From Muribaculaceae bacterium (lineage in GTDB: Bacteria; Bacteroidota; Bacteroidia; Bacteroidales; Muribaculaceae): 64,000 nucleotides of DNA. Positions 14,736 to 23,256 of this stretch are shown here, one piece after another. Under the pieces are notes generated by a model, which did no database searches, was not told the origin of the DNA, and saw nothing but the letters and a program-made list of their open reading frames with translations. The position numbers were made by a program, and so were the translations under genes. The stretch is taken from positions 50,604-114,603 of the forward strand of contig JAFYYG010000037.1 in NCBI GenBank assembly GCA_017557625.1. The letters run 5' to 3'. The first letter of the stretch is position 1; each line of letters begins with the position of its first letter.

Positions 14736-16166
14736 TTAATTTCCCAAAAGATAATTGTAAACAGAAGTAATGTCGGCACTGGTGACTGCGCCATCGCCAT
14801 CCACGTCATAGGAAGCTGGTGCTTCGTTGATGTTTCCAAGCAAGAAGTCATAAAGTGCTGTTACATCGGCCGAGGTGATGTCGCCATCACCGTTCACATC
14901 TTCTTTCTTATGCTTCAACTGTTGAGCCACATCATACATGCAACCTTTATACACCAGCTCGCCGTTCTCATATACCGCCGAGAGGCCTGCCATTTTCTCG
15001 CCGGCGCCTGAGTTGGCATCAGCGGAGAATAGCCGGTAAGGCATCAGCAGGTCGCCGAAGGCGCAGTCAACGCCTATTCCCTCGATGATCTTGAAATCGT
15101 CAACAAATGGGATCGCGCCGTCACATGTTATTTGATATGTTTTCCTGAATGTCCCTGCAATTTCAAGGTCTATCATCGTGGCGTTATCCAGATTATATGG
15201 GTATGGATATGTAGGATAAGAAGGTGGTATTATGAACATCGGGGCATAGAAGTGGTAAACTCTATCGGTGGGGACCTCGAACCCCGGCCAATAGTTCACA
15301 CCTATAGCATCGACTTGCTCGTATTTCTCCTTTGCGTAGGCGGCAAGGTAAGGCTCTTGAGCATTTCCTTGCTCATCATAGTTGGTGCGGTAAAGATTAT
15401 GATACACATAAGTCCAGCCGACATTATCGGTTATCTCGGTAGTCCCGTTAAACTCCAGAGTATATAGCTCTACTTCCTCGCCCGCTACAGGACCAAGGAC
15501 ACTGTTGTAACCTACATACTCCCACACCACTCCCTCGCGCACCAGAGGAACGTAGTCATCCTTTGTGAAATCATCCTTTGTGAAGATTATATCTCCGTTC
15601 TCGCTGCACGAGAGCATGACGCATGGACCGATGTCGCCGGTTTGCCCTCCTAGCCAAAAATTATTGTTAACACCAACTCCTTCAACTACGTAGTAATTAT
15701 AATCATATTCGACATCTTCATAGTCAGTTGTTATCATAATTCGTTTTCTACTCACACCATTCACTCTGACAAAGTCCTCAACAATAACATAACTAACAAA
15801 AAAATCATCCCATAGATGAAGCCCGATATCAAACAGCAGTTCCATCTCTCCATTTTCTCTAACATTCCACACTTTGCCGTTTTCCTCATATGCAACAGCA
15901 GTCTTTGAGCTTTTCTGGCTGTCTTCGGAAACAATTAAAATCTTCTTGCAGGTGAGATTGTTGATGATAGTGTCACCAGAGACAGAAAGGATGTAAGTGT
16001 TTATTGTATCCGTTGTTCCAGGCCTTACTCTTGCCACTTCCCACGACTTGCCTTCAGTCAGCACAGGCTTGAACGTTGATTGACCAAACAACCAAAGAGG
16101 AAACATCGCTAGGGCCATCATTAACGCTTGCTTGTAACCCAGCATTAGGAAAAACATCTTTTTCAT
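14736..16166 (-). CDS. Exported protein with C-terminal dockerin-like EF-hand pair
   Basis: This 476-residue protein has a signal peptide (hydrophobic to about residue 29, MFPLWLFGQ). Two related beta-rich segments follow, one with WEVARVRPG near residue 43 and one with VVWEYVGYN near residue 213. Each ends in a similar motif, VVEGVGVN and IIEGIGVD, suggesting an internal duplication. The last 55 residues carry two dockerin type I-like calcium loops, DVNGDGDITSADVTALYDFL and DVDGDGAVTSADITSVYNYL, ending at the stop. No catalytic motif is recognised. A consensus promoter (16198-16228) lies upstream. The gene is flanked by intact and broken copies of the small secreted protein. Confidence 0.7.
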   Translation of the reverse strand: MKKMFFLMLGYKQALMMALAMFPLWLFGQSTFKPVLTEGKSWEVARVRPGTTDTINTYILSVSGDTIINNLTCKKILIVSEDSQKSSKTAVAYEENGKVWNVRENGEMELLFDIGLHLWDDFFVSYVIVEDFVRVNGVSRKRIMITTDYEDVEYDYNYYVVEGVGVNNNFWLGGQTGDIGPCVMLSCSENGDIIFTKDDFTKDDYVPLVREGVVWEYVGYNSVLGPVAGEEVELYTLEFNGTTEITDNVGWTYVYHNLYRTNYDEQGNAQEPYLAAYAKEKYEQVDAIGVNYWPGFEVPTDRVYHFYAPMFIIPPSYPTYPYPYNLDNATMIDLEIAGTFRKTYQITCDGAIPFVDDFKIIEGIGVDCAFGDLLMPYRLFSADANSGAGEKMAGLSAVYENGELVYKGCMYDVAQQLKHKKEDVNGDGDITSADVTALYDFLLGNINEAPASYDVDGDGAVTSADITSVYNYLLGN

Positions 16167-16197
16167 GATTATACAGTATTATTAATTATTTCTTCCG

Positions 16198-16228
16198 CAA
16201 AAATAGAAAGTCGCAGTAAATAATCCAA
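16198..16228 (-). promoter_or_regulatory. Promoter of the dockerin-tailed gene at 14736
   Basis: The minus strand has TTG (16226-16228), a 20-nt spacer and TATTTTTG (16198-16205), matching the -33/-7 layout, 32 nt before the ATG. It lies between this gene and the small secreted protein gene, so the two need not be one transcript. Confidence 0.6.
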
Positions 16229-16229
16229 A

Positions 16230-16484
16230 TTATTCGTCAACATATTGCGTAAATTCCACCTTTGAGCCTAGCTCGGCGGTGAATTTACCCACAAATTCAA
16301 CATTTCCAGCCTCTATCTTGACCTTGGCACCGCCCTGGAACACACAGCCGTCAATTGTAACCTTACCTGGGGTTTTAATGGCAAAGGTAGCCCCATTCTC
16401 GACAATGAATTCTCTGTCATTTCTGCTGTTAGCAAATGATGTCAATGCAAATAATGCAAACAGTAAGAATACAGTTTTTCTCAT
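16230..16484 (-). CDS. Small exported protein, coat-hanger-stack-like repeat
   Basis: This 84-residue protein has a clear signal peptide (MRKTVFLLFALFALTSFANS). Its mature part is a short beta-strand repeat: FIVENGATFAIKT, VTIDGCVFQGG, VKIEAGNVEFVG, FTAELGSKVEF. This rhythm resembles the small coat-hanger or beta-solenoid modules found in large Bacteroidetes surface proteins, but here it stands alone. Function is unknown. A 25-residue block (27-51) is copied exactly in the broken gene at 14488-14735. The spacer upstream to 16672 is A/T-rich and holds a near-match -7 (GAACTTTG on the minus strand around 16515). Confidence 0.6.
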   Translation of the reverse strand: MRKTVFLLFALFALTSFANSRNDREFIVENGATFAIKTPGKVTIDGCVFQGGAKVKIEAGNVEFVGKFTAELGSKVEFTQYVDE

Positions 16485-16672
16485 TTCAGTTGGTTCTTTA
16501 CGTTAATAATCAACTGCAAAGTTCCAACTATTTGAGAATAAATACAAATATTTTTAGGGTATTCTTGCAAAAAAGCACCGCTGAAAATCAACGGATTATA
16601 AAATATTTTGGTATCCGAATGTTAATTATCTTAAATATAACAGATATCACCAAATATATAACGAAATCTTTT

Positions 16673-18304
16673 TTATTTCATCCTATCATTTAAGTGTTCC
16701 TGTAGAAGAATATCCAGATTCATTTTGTTTCTTATTTTATTTCTCCTTGCCTTTACAGACTTATCATTTCTATATCCTTTACAAACTGCAATTTCAGCAT
16801 CACTGAATCCACAACACATGAGCCCAATAATATTTAAATCATTGGGAGACAATTTTGGATGCTGTTTTGAAATATCCTTTATAATGTTATTATACTTAAG
16901 ATTCAAATATTCATATAGTCCATTCCAGAACTCCTTGTCACTGTCATCAATAGGCGATACTTTATGCTCTGATTTTTTTGATAGATAATCACTTGGTTCA
17001 TTATACGTCTGGGCCATGATATTTTTCAAGACACTGATTTGGGCAAGCATAACATTGGCAAACCGATTGTTTATATTGACAAGCTCCTCATTAAGGCGAT
17101 CATATTTGTTGGAATTTTCATTTCTTATCTCCTCAATAAGTCTTTTTGAGTCTTTTTTCTTCTTCAAATATAGCAACAAGAAAACTATAGATATCAGCAG
17201 TAATAATCCAATAAGCAAAGAAATTGTTTTCTTTTTCTTTCCTAAACTTATTGAAGCTTCAGATTTAGTACTTTTATCAAATTCCTGTTCTGAATCATGA
17301 AGTTTATATTTTGTTTCATTGTGTTCGAGAGAGTCAGAGATTCTATAGTAGTGTTTATCAAATTTACGATATTGTGGAATGTCGTTCTCGCACAACGCTA
17401 TCTCCTTTAATGCTTTATACATCAGCAGACTGTCGTAGGCAGTGCTTTGTGATATGTCAGGCAACGAGATGAAATATTTAGCTGAATCAAGATCTTTCTG
17501 ATTGGCATAAATAAGGCTCAGCATGTAATAATTGCTATTTTCTTCAAACCTGTTATTCAACTGGTAAGCCTCCATAATATATTTCTTTGCCTGTGAGTAT
17601 AAAGAGTCTTTAATATACATCAACGCATAACTGGCATCTAAGCGATAGATACTGCTTGTGTCCTTTAACTCTCTTGCTATCGAAATACCCTTGTCATAAC
17701 ATCTTCTCGCCGAATTAATATCTGTTATTCTGAGTACATTCCCGCAATAATAGAGTGATTGCATCAACATTCTCTTGTCATTTAATAACTCGTAATAATG
17801 AGCCGCTTTCAGGAACTTGTCTAAGTCGAGGTTGTTGCTGGCGAAATTGTCATAATACAGCAGTCCCATGCGAAAGTTGATTTGCGCTAGGTTGCGGTAG
17901 TCAGTGTTGTCGGCGTTGGCTTCGGCTTGCTTGTACCACTTAATTGCCTCAACTGGATTGCCCATGTCCTCGTAGGCTCCACCTTTATATAATAGCGCAC
18001 GTGTATAGTGTTCACGGTTGTGGTTGTCACTGTAGTAATCGACAGCTTTGCTGATTAATGTGTCACTTGTAAGAGGGATATTGCAACGGAACTGCGCCTG
18101 AGTGATGAGTAAAGCATAATATGCTTGGTTCTCATCGCCTTGCAGTGAGTCGCGGTTAATGGCGCTTAGGATGGCGAGTGAACTGTCTGGATTTGTCCAC
18201 ATAAGGGTGTCGGCGAGAACGAGCCGCTTATCCACACTGCGCCCGCAGCCCATCACCATGGTGACGAGCATAAAGGCGAGCGATATGTATAGAAGTTTCC
18301 TCAT
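16673..18304 (-). CDS. TPR lipoprotein-type membrane regulator with C-terminal HTH
   Basis: This 543-residue protein starts MRKLLYISLAFMLVTMVMGC. A lipobox (VMGC, Cys20) suggests a lipoprotein or a membrane-anchored periplasmic start. Residues 60-320 are helical TPR-like repeats with SLQGDENQAYYALLI, ALLYKGGAYEDMGNPVEAI and similar units. A single transmembrane helix spans about 360-380, followed by a coiled coil (385-430). Residues 485-530 (KLSPNDLNIIGLMCCGFSDA onward, with KARRNKIRNKM) resemble a LuxR/GerE-type HTH. Such TPR-TM-HTH proteins are frequent in Bacteroidales and are presumed one-component transmembrane regulators. The start at 18304 is preferred over an in-frame start at 18430 because a -7 box (18313-18320) lies between them. 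Confidence 0.78.
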   Translation of the reverse strand: MRKLLYISLAFMLVTMVMGCGRSVDKRLVLADTLMWTNPDSSLAILSAINRDSLQGDENQAYYALLITQAQFRCNIPLTSDTLISKAVDYYSDNHNREHYTRALLYKGGAYEDMGNPVEAIKWYKQAEANADNTDYRNLAQINFRMGLLYYDNFASNNLDLDKFLKAAHYYELLNDKRMLMQSLYYCGNVLRITDINSARRCYDKGISIARELKDTSSIYRLDASYALMYIKDSLYSQAKKYIMEAYQLNNRFEENSNYYMLSLIYANQKDLDSAKYFISLPDISQSTAYDSLLMYKALKEIALCENDIPQYRKFDKHYYRISDSLEHNETKYKLHDSEQEFDKSTKSEASISLGKKKKTISLLIGLLLLISIVFLLLYLKKKKDSKRLIEEIRNENSNKYDRLNEELVNINNRFANVMLAQISVLKNIMAQTYNEPSDYLSKKSEHKVSPIDDSDKEFWNGLYEYLNLKYNNIIKDISKQHPKLSPNDLNIIGLMCCGFSDAEIAVCKGYRNDKSVKARRNKIRNKMNLDILLQEHLNDRMK

Positions 18305-18312
18305 TAGCGATG

Positions 18313-18320
18313 CAAAGTTA
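18313..18320 (-). promoter_or_regulatory. -7 box for the TPR-HTH regulator
   Basis: The minus strand reads TAACTTTG only 9 nt before the ATG, implying a nearly leaderless mRNA. A TTG occurs 16 nt further upstream inside the octamer array. Confidence 0.5.
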
Positions 18321-18332
18321 GTAATTAAATAG

Positions 18333-18372
18333 TAAACAAGAAAAGAAGAAGACGAGAAAACAAGAAAACAAG
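18333..18372. repeat. Array of five degenerate octamers upstream of the regulator
   Basis: In exact 8-nt phase: TAAACAAG, AAAAGAAG, AAGACGAG, AAAACAAG, AAAACAAG, followed by GCAAG. It is the same family as at 3267-3360 and 3715-3754, including the shared ACAAGnAAACAAGrCAA core. Confidence 0.7.
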
Positions 18373-18386
18373 GCAAGATATATGTC

Positions 18387-18511
18387 CTTTTGTACTTATG
18401 TCCCCAAAAACACACTAACAGACTGAACACATGTCTCTTTGTCTGTTTTGTTAAAAAAAACGCGGCGACAGCCTTTTGTTTCTTTTGTACTTATGTCTAA
18501 TAAACACACTA
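18387..18511. repeat. Pair of ~30-nt direct repeats between dnaA and the TPR-HTH gene
   Basis: CTTTTGTACTTATGTC occurs at 18387-18402 and 18482-18497. Each copy is followed, after 5 or 4 variable bases, by AAACACACTA (18408-18417 and 18502-18511). The copies lie 95 nt apart, upstream of the -7 box of the regulator gene, in the position of operator sites. The rest of the spacer to 18566 shows nothing else. Confidence 0.6.
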
Positions 18512-18566
18512 TTGGAGGGCGAGTGAATTATAAAAAAACTGAGATAATCAAATTTGTTACTTTTGG

Positions 18567-19964
18567 TTATCTCAGTTCGTTTTCTATCATCTCTACTTCG
18601 TGCCTGAATTTCTTCTCTATAGATAGCCGCTGCTCTATCTGCTTGCAGGCATGGAGGACTGTGGCATGATCTCGTGACAGCTTAAGACCTATGTTGGTTG
18701 ATGACAGCTGGGTCTTCTTCTTTGTGAGATACATAACCAGCTGACGAGCATCGCTAATCTCACGTTTGCGCGACTTGCCATAAAGCAGCTGCTCGTCGAG
18801 GTTGTAGAATCGTGACACCGTTTCGGCTATCAGCTCAAATGACAGTTGTTTCTTGCTTACATTCACAGTATTGCCAATAACCCTTTTGGCCAATTCAAGG
18901 TCAATGTCCTGATTGAGCATCGTGGCATGAGCCAGCAATGCCACAACAATGCCCTCAAGGTCTCTTATGCTCTCGGTGACATTCTGGGCAATGAATTCAA
19001 TCACTTCATCGCTCAACTCCAGTCCATCTTGTGCAGCTTTCATCCTAAGCACATCACGACGCAGCTCGATGTCGGGCTTATAGAGCTCTACCGTCATTCC
19101 CCATTTGAAACGAGAAATCAATCGTGGCACCATGCCGTCAAGATCCGACGGGCAGCAGTCGCTAGTCATGATGAGCTGCTTTTGGTTCTGGTGCAGATGG
19201 TTGAAAATGTGGAAGAAGGTGTTCTGAGTGCCAGTTTTTCCAGCAAGCTCGTGAATATCATCAAGTATCAAGACATCAATACTTTGATAGAAATTGATGA
19301 AATCATTGAGTTTTTTGTTGACATGTGCTGTAGTAAATTGCAACTCAAAGATGCGTGACGTGGTATAGAGCACCCGGGTGCGAGGACGCTTCTCCTTAAT
19401 CCTGATGCCTATCGCCTGGATAAGATGAGTCTTGCCAACACCAGTGGGACCAAACACGAACATTGGGTTGAAAGTCTTGCAGTTGGGGTCATCGGCAATA
19501 GCTTTGCCCACACTAACGGCAAGTTTGTTGCTCATGCTAGTGCAATAGTTCTCAAAGGTGTAACGTGGATTGAGTTGAGGGTCGATGTCGTCGAGTTCTA
19601 TTGAAGCAAACGGATTGGCAACCTGCTGAGTCTGGCGAGCTACACTACTGTTAAGCTTTACGCTAGAGTTATCATGAGCTATAGTAACCGACGAACTTGG
19701 AGTGTCTTTTATTATATTAAAGGTGTAGAAAAGCTTCACTTCGCTACCATAAACTCTACGTAAAGTAGCACTGAAAAGCTGATAATAACGATCCTCTATC
19801 TGCTGAACAAAGAACTGAGAGGGCACCCTCAATGTGAGATTGTTGTCTATAAATTCTTGGGCGACAATAGGATTAAACCAAGCATTAAACTGCTCGGCAT
19901 CCATATTGTCGCGAAGTATCGCAAGACATTTATTCCACATTTTTATGTTTTGTTCTTCGTTCAT
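18567..19964 (-). CDS. dnaA: Chromosomal replication initiator protein DnaA
   Basis: This 465-residue protein has domain I from MWNKCLAILRDNM, a variable linker (about residues 85-130), and the AAA+ domain with Walker A GPTGVGKTH and Walker B LILDDIHEL. The C-terminal DNA-binding domain carries the signature SRDHATVLHACKQIEQ, which reads the DnaA box. All key motifs are intact. The flanks (18305-18566 and 19965-20333) contain no cluster of TTATCCACA boxes, so the replication origin is not demonstrated here. No consensus -7 box was found in the 19965-20120 stretch. The gene stands alone, between the TPR-HTH regulator and the MCE protein gene. Confidence 0.97.
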   Translation of the reverse strand: MNEEQNIKMWNKCLAILRDNMDAEQFNAWFNPIVAQEFIDNNLTLRVPSQFFVQQIEDRYYQLFSATLRRVYGSEVKLFYTFNIIKDTPSSSVTIAHDNSSVKLNSSVARQTQQVANPFASIELDDIDPQLNPRYTFENYCTSMSNKLAVSVGKAIADDPNCKTFNPMFVFGPTGVGKTHLIQAIGIRIKEKRPRTRVLYTTSRIFELQFTTAHVNKKLNDFINFYQSIDVLILDDIHELAGKTGTQNTFFHIFNHLHQNQKQLIMTSDCCPSDLDGMVPRLISRFKWGMTVELYKPDIELRRDVLRMKAAQDGLELSDEVIEFIAQNVTESIRDLEGIVVALLAHATMLNQDIDLELAKRVIGNTVNVSKKQLSFELIAETVSRFYNLDEQLLYGKSRKREISDARQLVMYLTKKKTQLSSTNIGLKLSRDHATVLHACKQIEQRLSIEKKFRHEVEMIENELR

Positions 19965-20276
19965 TTTAACTCTTTTTCCTCATATGAGTGGTCCAAACTC
20001 ACAGATAATGGGCTTGTTTTAGCAGTACAAATTTCGTACTATATTTCTATAAAAAAAAGACAGAAAAAATTTGCTTTTTTTGAAACAGTTATAATGGCAT
20101 TGATTATCAACTTCTTGCAAACTGCTCTTCAAACAACATACAACTCAATAATACACAATCCTAAATTTCAACATTTTAGAGTGCACCACTACCCTAACAG
20201 ATAAGTGAAAAAACCAACAATATCCCCTTACAAGTCCTTTATTTGTTGAGGTTTAAAATCCAAATATAAAAAAGAA
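19965..20276. other. A/T-rich intergenic stretch upstream of dnaA
   Basis: About 310 nt without a gene. I see runs of A and T, a dyad GTACAAATTTCGTAC at 20026-20040 (GTAC repeated around AAATTTC), and one degenerate TTATCAAC site near 20105. No DnaA-box cluster, tRNA or conserved ORF is visible. Confidence 0.4.
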
Positions 20277-20315
20277 GAAAACACTTATTTAGAATTATTC
20301 CAAATAAGCATTTTC
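20277..20315 (-). terminator. Rho-independent terminator of the MCE gene
   Basis: On the minus strand GAAAA-TG-CTTATTT pairs with AAATAAG-TG-TTTTC around an 11-nt loop, followed by CTTTTTTATA. It lies about 20 nt after the MCE stop codon at 20334. Confidence 0.7.
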
Positions 20316-20333
20316 TGACTCTTATTATTCTTT

Positions 20334-21284
20334 TTAAAATACTTTAATAGTTACATATTTCTTTGGGTTGGCTTTTAAGTCAATCAACAATGAATCGAGA
20401 CTCATGACCACCCCATTTGCATTATCATACAACTGCCTGTCATTCAGCAACAAACCTAAAGATGAATTACGGTCGTTCAGCTTAGCGTTCAACTCGGCAG
20501 TCAAGGCTTTAAGATTGGCTAAAGTAGCATTCAAGTCATTGATTGTTTGCTGCAACTGTTGGGTTGGCAAATCGTTAACCTTATTGTTTAGGTTTGAGGT
20601 GAGGGTCTGAATACTTGTCATTGTGCCATCAACCTTGGTCTCAATGCCGCTAATGCCATTTATCACTCCTGGCACACTGCCATTGAGATTCTGTGACAAA
20701 GCACTCAGGTTATTCATCAAAATTGTTAGGTCTTGAGCGCTGGCGTTGATCTTAGCGGTGATATCATCCAAGTTAGACACCGAGTTATGCAATGCAGGAT
20801 TTGATGTCAAAGTGTTCACATTAGCCAATATATCATTAACCTTAGGCATAATTTCATTTACCTGAGGCATGATATCGTTCCCTACCTTGTCCATAAGTCC
20901 AGCCTGCACCTTACTGGGTATCACATCGCCTACCTTGTAACAAGCATTTCCTTCAGCAAGATTGAGCACTAATGATGGAGAACCAAGCAATTGGCTCGAG
21001 AGCGATACCGACGAACCAATAGGAATCTTTAGTTCTTCGTCAAGGCTCATTTTAACCTCAATCTCATTAGTCTTATAATCATAATTGATTTCCTTTACCA
21101 GACCCACTTGGTAACCATTCACGGTGACTGGAGCCGAAACTGTCAAGCCATCTACCTTATCAAAGCGAGCTATATAGTAATTCTTTGGCTCAAAAAGATT
21201 TACACCCTTAAGGAACTCAATTCCCCAGTATAACAATCCCAATGCCAAGACTACCACGACGCCTATAATTATGTTTTTCTTCAT
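20334..21284 (-). CDS. MlaD/MCE family lipid-transport protein
   Basis: This 316-residue protein has one N-terminal transmembrane helix (about residues 4-24). An MCE domain follows (about 38-118: YYIARFDKVDGLTVSAPVTV, GYQVGLVKEINYD, SLSSQLLGSPSLVLNL). A long helical/coiled tail (150-280) repeats NLNNKVNDLP-like segments. This is the MlaD/Mce architecture, a periplasmic ring or needle that carries phospholipids between the membranes, normally with an MlaE permease and MlaF ATPase. Neither partner is in the neighbourhood. A -7 box (21340-21347) and a terminator (20277-20315) frame it as a single-gene unit. Confidence 0.88.
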   Translation of the reverse strand: MKKNIIIGVVVVLALGLLYWGIEFLKGVNLFEPKNYYIARFDKVDGLTVSAPVTVNGYQVGLVKEINYDYKTNEIEVKMSLDEELKIPIGSSVSLSSQLLGSPSLVLNLAEGNACYKVGDVIPSKVQAGLMDKVGNDIMPQVNEIMPKVNDILANVNTLTSNPALHNSVSNLDDITAKINASAQDLTILMNNLSALSQNLNGSVPGVINGISGIETKVDGTMTSIQTLTSNLNNKVNDLPTQQLQQTINDLNATLANLKALTAELNAKLNDRNSSLGLLLNDRQLYDNANGVVMSLDSLLIDLKANPKKYVTIKVF

Positions 21285-21339
21285 TGATTTTTTATCTCCT
21301 AATAACGATTGAAACTCTAATTCTCTTTATTTCAAAATG

Positions 21340-21347
21340 CAAAGGTA
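21340..21347 (-). promoter_or_regulatory. -7 box for the MCE gene
   Basis: The minus strand reads TACCTTTG, preceded by A/T-rich sequence, 56 nt upstream of the ATG. Confidence 0.5.
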
Positions 21348-21441
21348 TAAAAATATTTCAACTATCTAACACAAATATTCGTAAAAAAGATATTAAACTA
21401 ACAATTGAGCCTTTCAAACTTGTGAGACTATTAAAAAATTT

Positions 21442-21469
21442 GACAAGTGATAACTGAAAACTGAAAACT
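21442..21469 (+). repeat. Heptamer array before pheS
   Basis: In phase: GACAAGT, GATAACT, GAAAACT, GAAAACT, then TTTTCG and the -7 box. The 37 nt at 21449-21485 equal 10808-10844 except for one T/C change. Confidence 0.75.
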
Positions 21470-21475
21470 TTTTCG

Positions 21476-21483
21476 TAACTTTG
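21476..21483 (+). promoter_or_regulatory. -7 box for pheS
   Basis: TAACTTTG followed by CATG lies 36 nt upstream of the pheS ATG, directly after the heptamer array. Confidence 0.55.
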
Positions 21484-21518
21484 CATGATTTTTCAAGAAA
21501 CACTCAATTCAATAAGAT

Positions 21519-22559
21519 ATGTTATTAAATAGAATAGAGAATTTAAAGGCGCAAGTTGCTGAACTGAAAGCAAAAAACAGCGAGGAATTAGAGGCGCTTC
21601 GTATAAAATATCTGAGCAAGAAGGGCGAAATTTCGGCTCTTTTTAATGAGTTCCGTAATGTACCTAATGATCAGAAGAAAGAGTTTGGGCAGCGACTCAA
21701 CGAGCTAAAAGCTCTTGCAACCGAGAAAATAAACTCTCTGAAGGAGGAGTTCAAGGCCAAAGAGGAAGTTTCCCACAAAATCGACATCACTCGTCCCGCA
21801 TTCCCTGAGGAGATAGGCACTCGTCACCCCATTTCCACTGTTCGCAAGGAGATTATTGACATCTTCTCACGTCTGGGATTCACGCTTGCCGACGGTCCTG
21901 AGGTTGAGGATGATATGCACGTGTTCACTTCGCTGAACTTTGCCGCCGACCACCCCGCACGTGATATGCAGGACACCTTCTTTATCAATGAGGACAAAGG
22001 CGGTGACGTTACACGCAACATAGTACTACGCAGTCACACCAGCTCGGTGCAGTCGCGCGTGATGAAGACCACACAGCCTCCCATACGCATCATCTGCCCA
22101 GGACGTGTCTATCGCAACGAGGCTATTACTGCCCGCGCCCACTGCTTCTTCCACCAGATTGAGGGACTTTACATTGACAAGAACGTGTCATTTGCCGACC
22201 TCAAGCAGGTACTTCTCTACTTTGCCAAGGAGCTGTTTGGTCCCGACACCAAGATTCGACTGCGTCCCAGCTATTTCCCCTTCACCGAGCCAAGTGCCGA
22301 GATGGATGTCTCGTGCATGCTTTGCGGAGGCGAAGGATGCGGTTTCTGCAAGCACACCGGTTGGGTGGAGATTTTAGGTTGCGGCATGGTAGATCCCAAT
22401 GTACTTGAGCTTTGCGGTATCGACAGCAAGGTTTATACCGGCTACGCCTTTGGCGTGGGAGTGGAGCGTATCACCAACCTCAAATACATGGTTAAGGACC
22501 TGCGCATGTTCAGCGAGAACGACGTGAGATTCCTTAGAGAATTTGAGCATACTCATTGA
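21519..22559 (+). CDS. pheS: Phenylalanine--tRNA ligase alpha subunit
   Basis: This is a 346-residue class II synthetase subunit. The N-terminal coiled coil (residues 1-85) binds tRNA. The catalytic core shows RHPISTVRKEI (motif 1), VLRSHTSSVQSR, CPGRVYRNEAITARAHCFFHQ (motif 2), the EILGCGMVDPNVL segment and motif 3 GFGVGVERI written here as AFGVGVERI. The catalytic subunit charges tRNAPhe together with PheT, which is not in this window. A hairpin with a short T-run follows (22584-22610). Its promoter module is the copy also found before DUF4290. Confidence 0.96.
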   Translation: MLLNRIENLKAQVAELKAKNSEELEALRIKYLSKKGEISALFNEFRNVPNDQKKEFGQRLNELKALATEKINSLKEEFKAKEEVSHKIDITRPAFPEEIGTRHPISTVRKEIIDIFSRLGFTLADGPEVEDDMHVFTSLNFAADHPARDMQDTFFINEDKGGDVTRNIVLRSHTSSVQSRVMKTTQPPIRIICPGRVYRNEAITARAHCFFHQIEGLYIDKNVSFADLKQVLLYFAKELFGPDTKIRLRPSYFPFTEPSAEMDVSCMLCGGEGCGFCKHTGWVEILGCGMVDPNVLELCGIDSKVYTGYAFGVGVERITNLKYMVKDLRMFSENDVRFLREFEHTH

Positions 22560-22583
22560 GAATAGTTTTTAATTACTGTATCG

Positions 22584-22610
22584 AGGGGAGTTGCGCAACA
22601 GCTCCCCTTT
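22584..22610 (+). terminator. Hairpin after pheS, weak terminator or attenuator
   Basis: AGGGGAG (22584-22590) pairs with CTCCCCT (22602-22608), with an inner palindrome TTGCGCAA (22591-22598). Only three T follow, then AAAAT, so termination may be partial and allow readthrough into nth, whose ATG is at 22624. Confidence 0.45.
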
Positions 22611-22623
22611 AAAATAAAGAGCG

Positions 22624-23256
22624 ATGACAATCAAAGAGCGATATGAGGCGATTATCAGCCATTTCAAAGAGGTGAATCCCAATCCTACCACCGAGCTCAA
22701 CTTCACAAATCCCTTTGAAACTCTGGTGGCGGTGATTCTCTCGGCGCAGTGTACCGACAAGCGAGTGAACCTTGTCACCCCTGCCCTTTTTGCCACCTAT
22801 CCAACTCCGCAAGAGATGGCAAATGCCACTACTGAAGACCTACTGCAATACATCAGCAGCGTGTCCTATCCCAACAGCAAAGCGCGTCACCTGCAGGCAA
22901 TGGCTGAGATGCTTGTCGAGGATTTTGATGGGCAAGTGCCAAGCACGATGGAGGAGCTAACTCGCTTGCCTGGTGTGGGCCGCAAGACCGCCAATGTGAT
23001 TATGGGTGTGGTGTTCCACAAAGCGGCCATCGCCGTTGATACTCATGTGTTTAGAGTGGCAAACCGCACTGGACTCGCTCACGGCAAGACTCCTTTTGAG
23101 GTTGAAAAGACACTTACTCGCCACATCGCCGAGGAAGACCGATACAATGCACATCACTGGCTGCTGCTTCATGGCCGCTATGTGTGCAAAGCCCTTAAAC
23201 CCGACTGCCTCAACTGCGGCATCAACCAATTTTGCAAGCATCACAACAAGAAATGA
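22624..23256 (+). CDS. nth: Endonuclease III (DNA glycosylase/AP lyase)
   Basis: This 210-residue base-excision repair enzyme removes oxidised pyrimidines and cleaves at AP sites. The helix-hairpin-helix is LPGVGRKTANVI with catalytic Lys121; the catalytic Asp is Asp139 in AVDTHVFRVANR. The [4Fe-4S] loop has Cys188, Cys195, Cys198 and Cys204 in C-x6-C-x2-C-x5-C spacing. All essential residues are present. Its stop overlaps the ATG of the next gene (ATGA at 23253-23256), so the two repair-related genes are translationally coupled. Confidence 0.96.
   Translation: MTIKERYEAIISHFKEVNPNPTTELNFTNPFETLVAVILSAQCTDKRVNLVTPALFATYPTPQEMANATTEDLLQYISSVSYPNSKARHLQAMAEMLVEDFDGQVPSTMEELTRLPGVGRKTANVIMGVVFHKAAIAVDTHVFRVANRTGLAHGKTPFEVEKTLTRHIAEEDRYNAHHWLLLHGRYVCKALKPDCLNCGINQFCKHHNKK

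Noticed and set aside
14736-16166. Dockerin-like tail as evidence for a cellulosome
   Set aside because: No cohesin, scaffoldin or cellulase domain is seen; such modules are common in non-cellulolytic Bacteroidales, so a cellulosome is not supported.
18228-18236. TTATCCACA, a perfect DnaA box, near dnaA
   Set aside because: A single site inside the coding region of the TPR-HTH regulator, with no neighbouring boxes or A/T-rich unwinding region; not enough for an origin.
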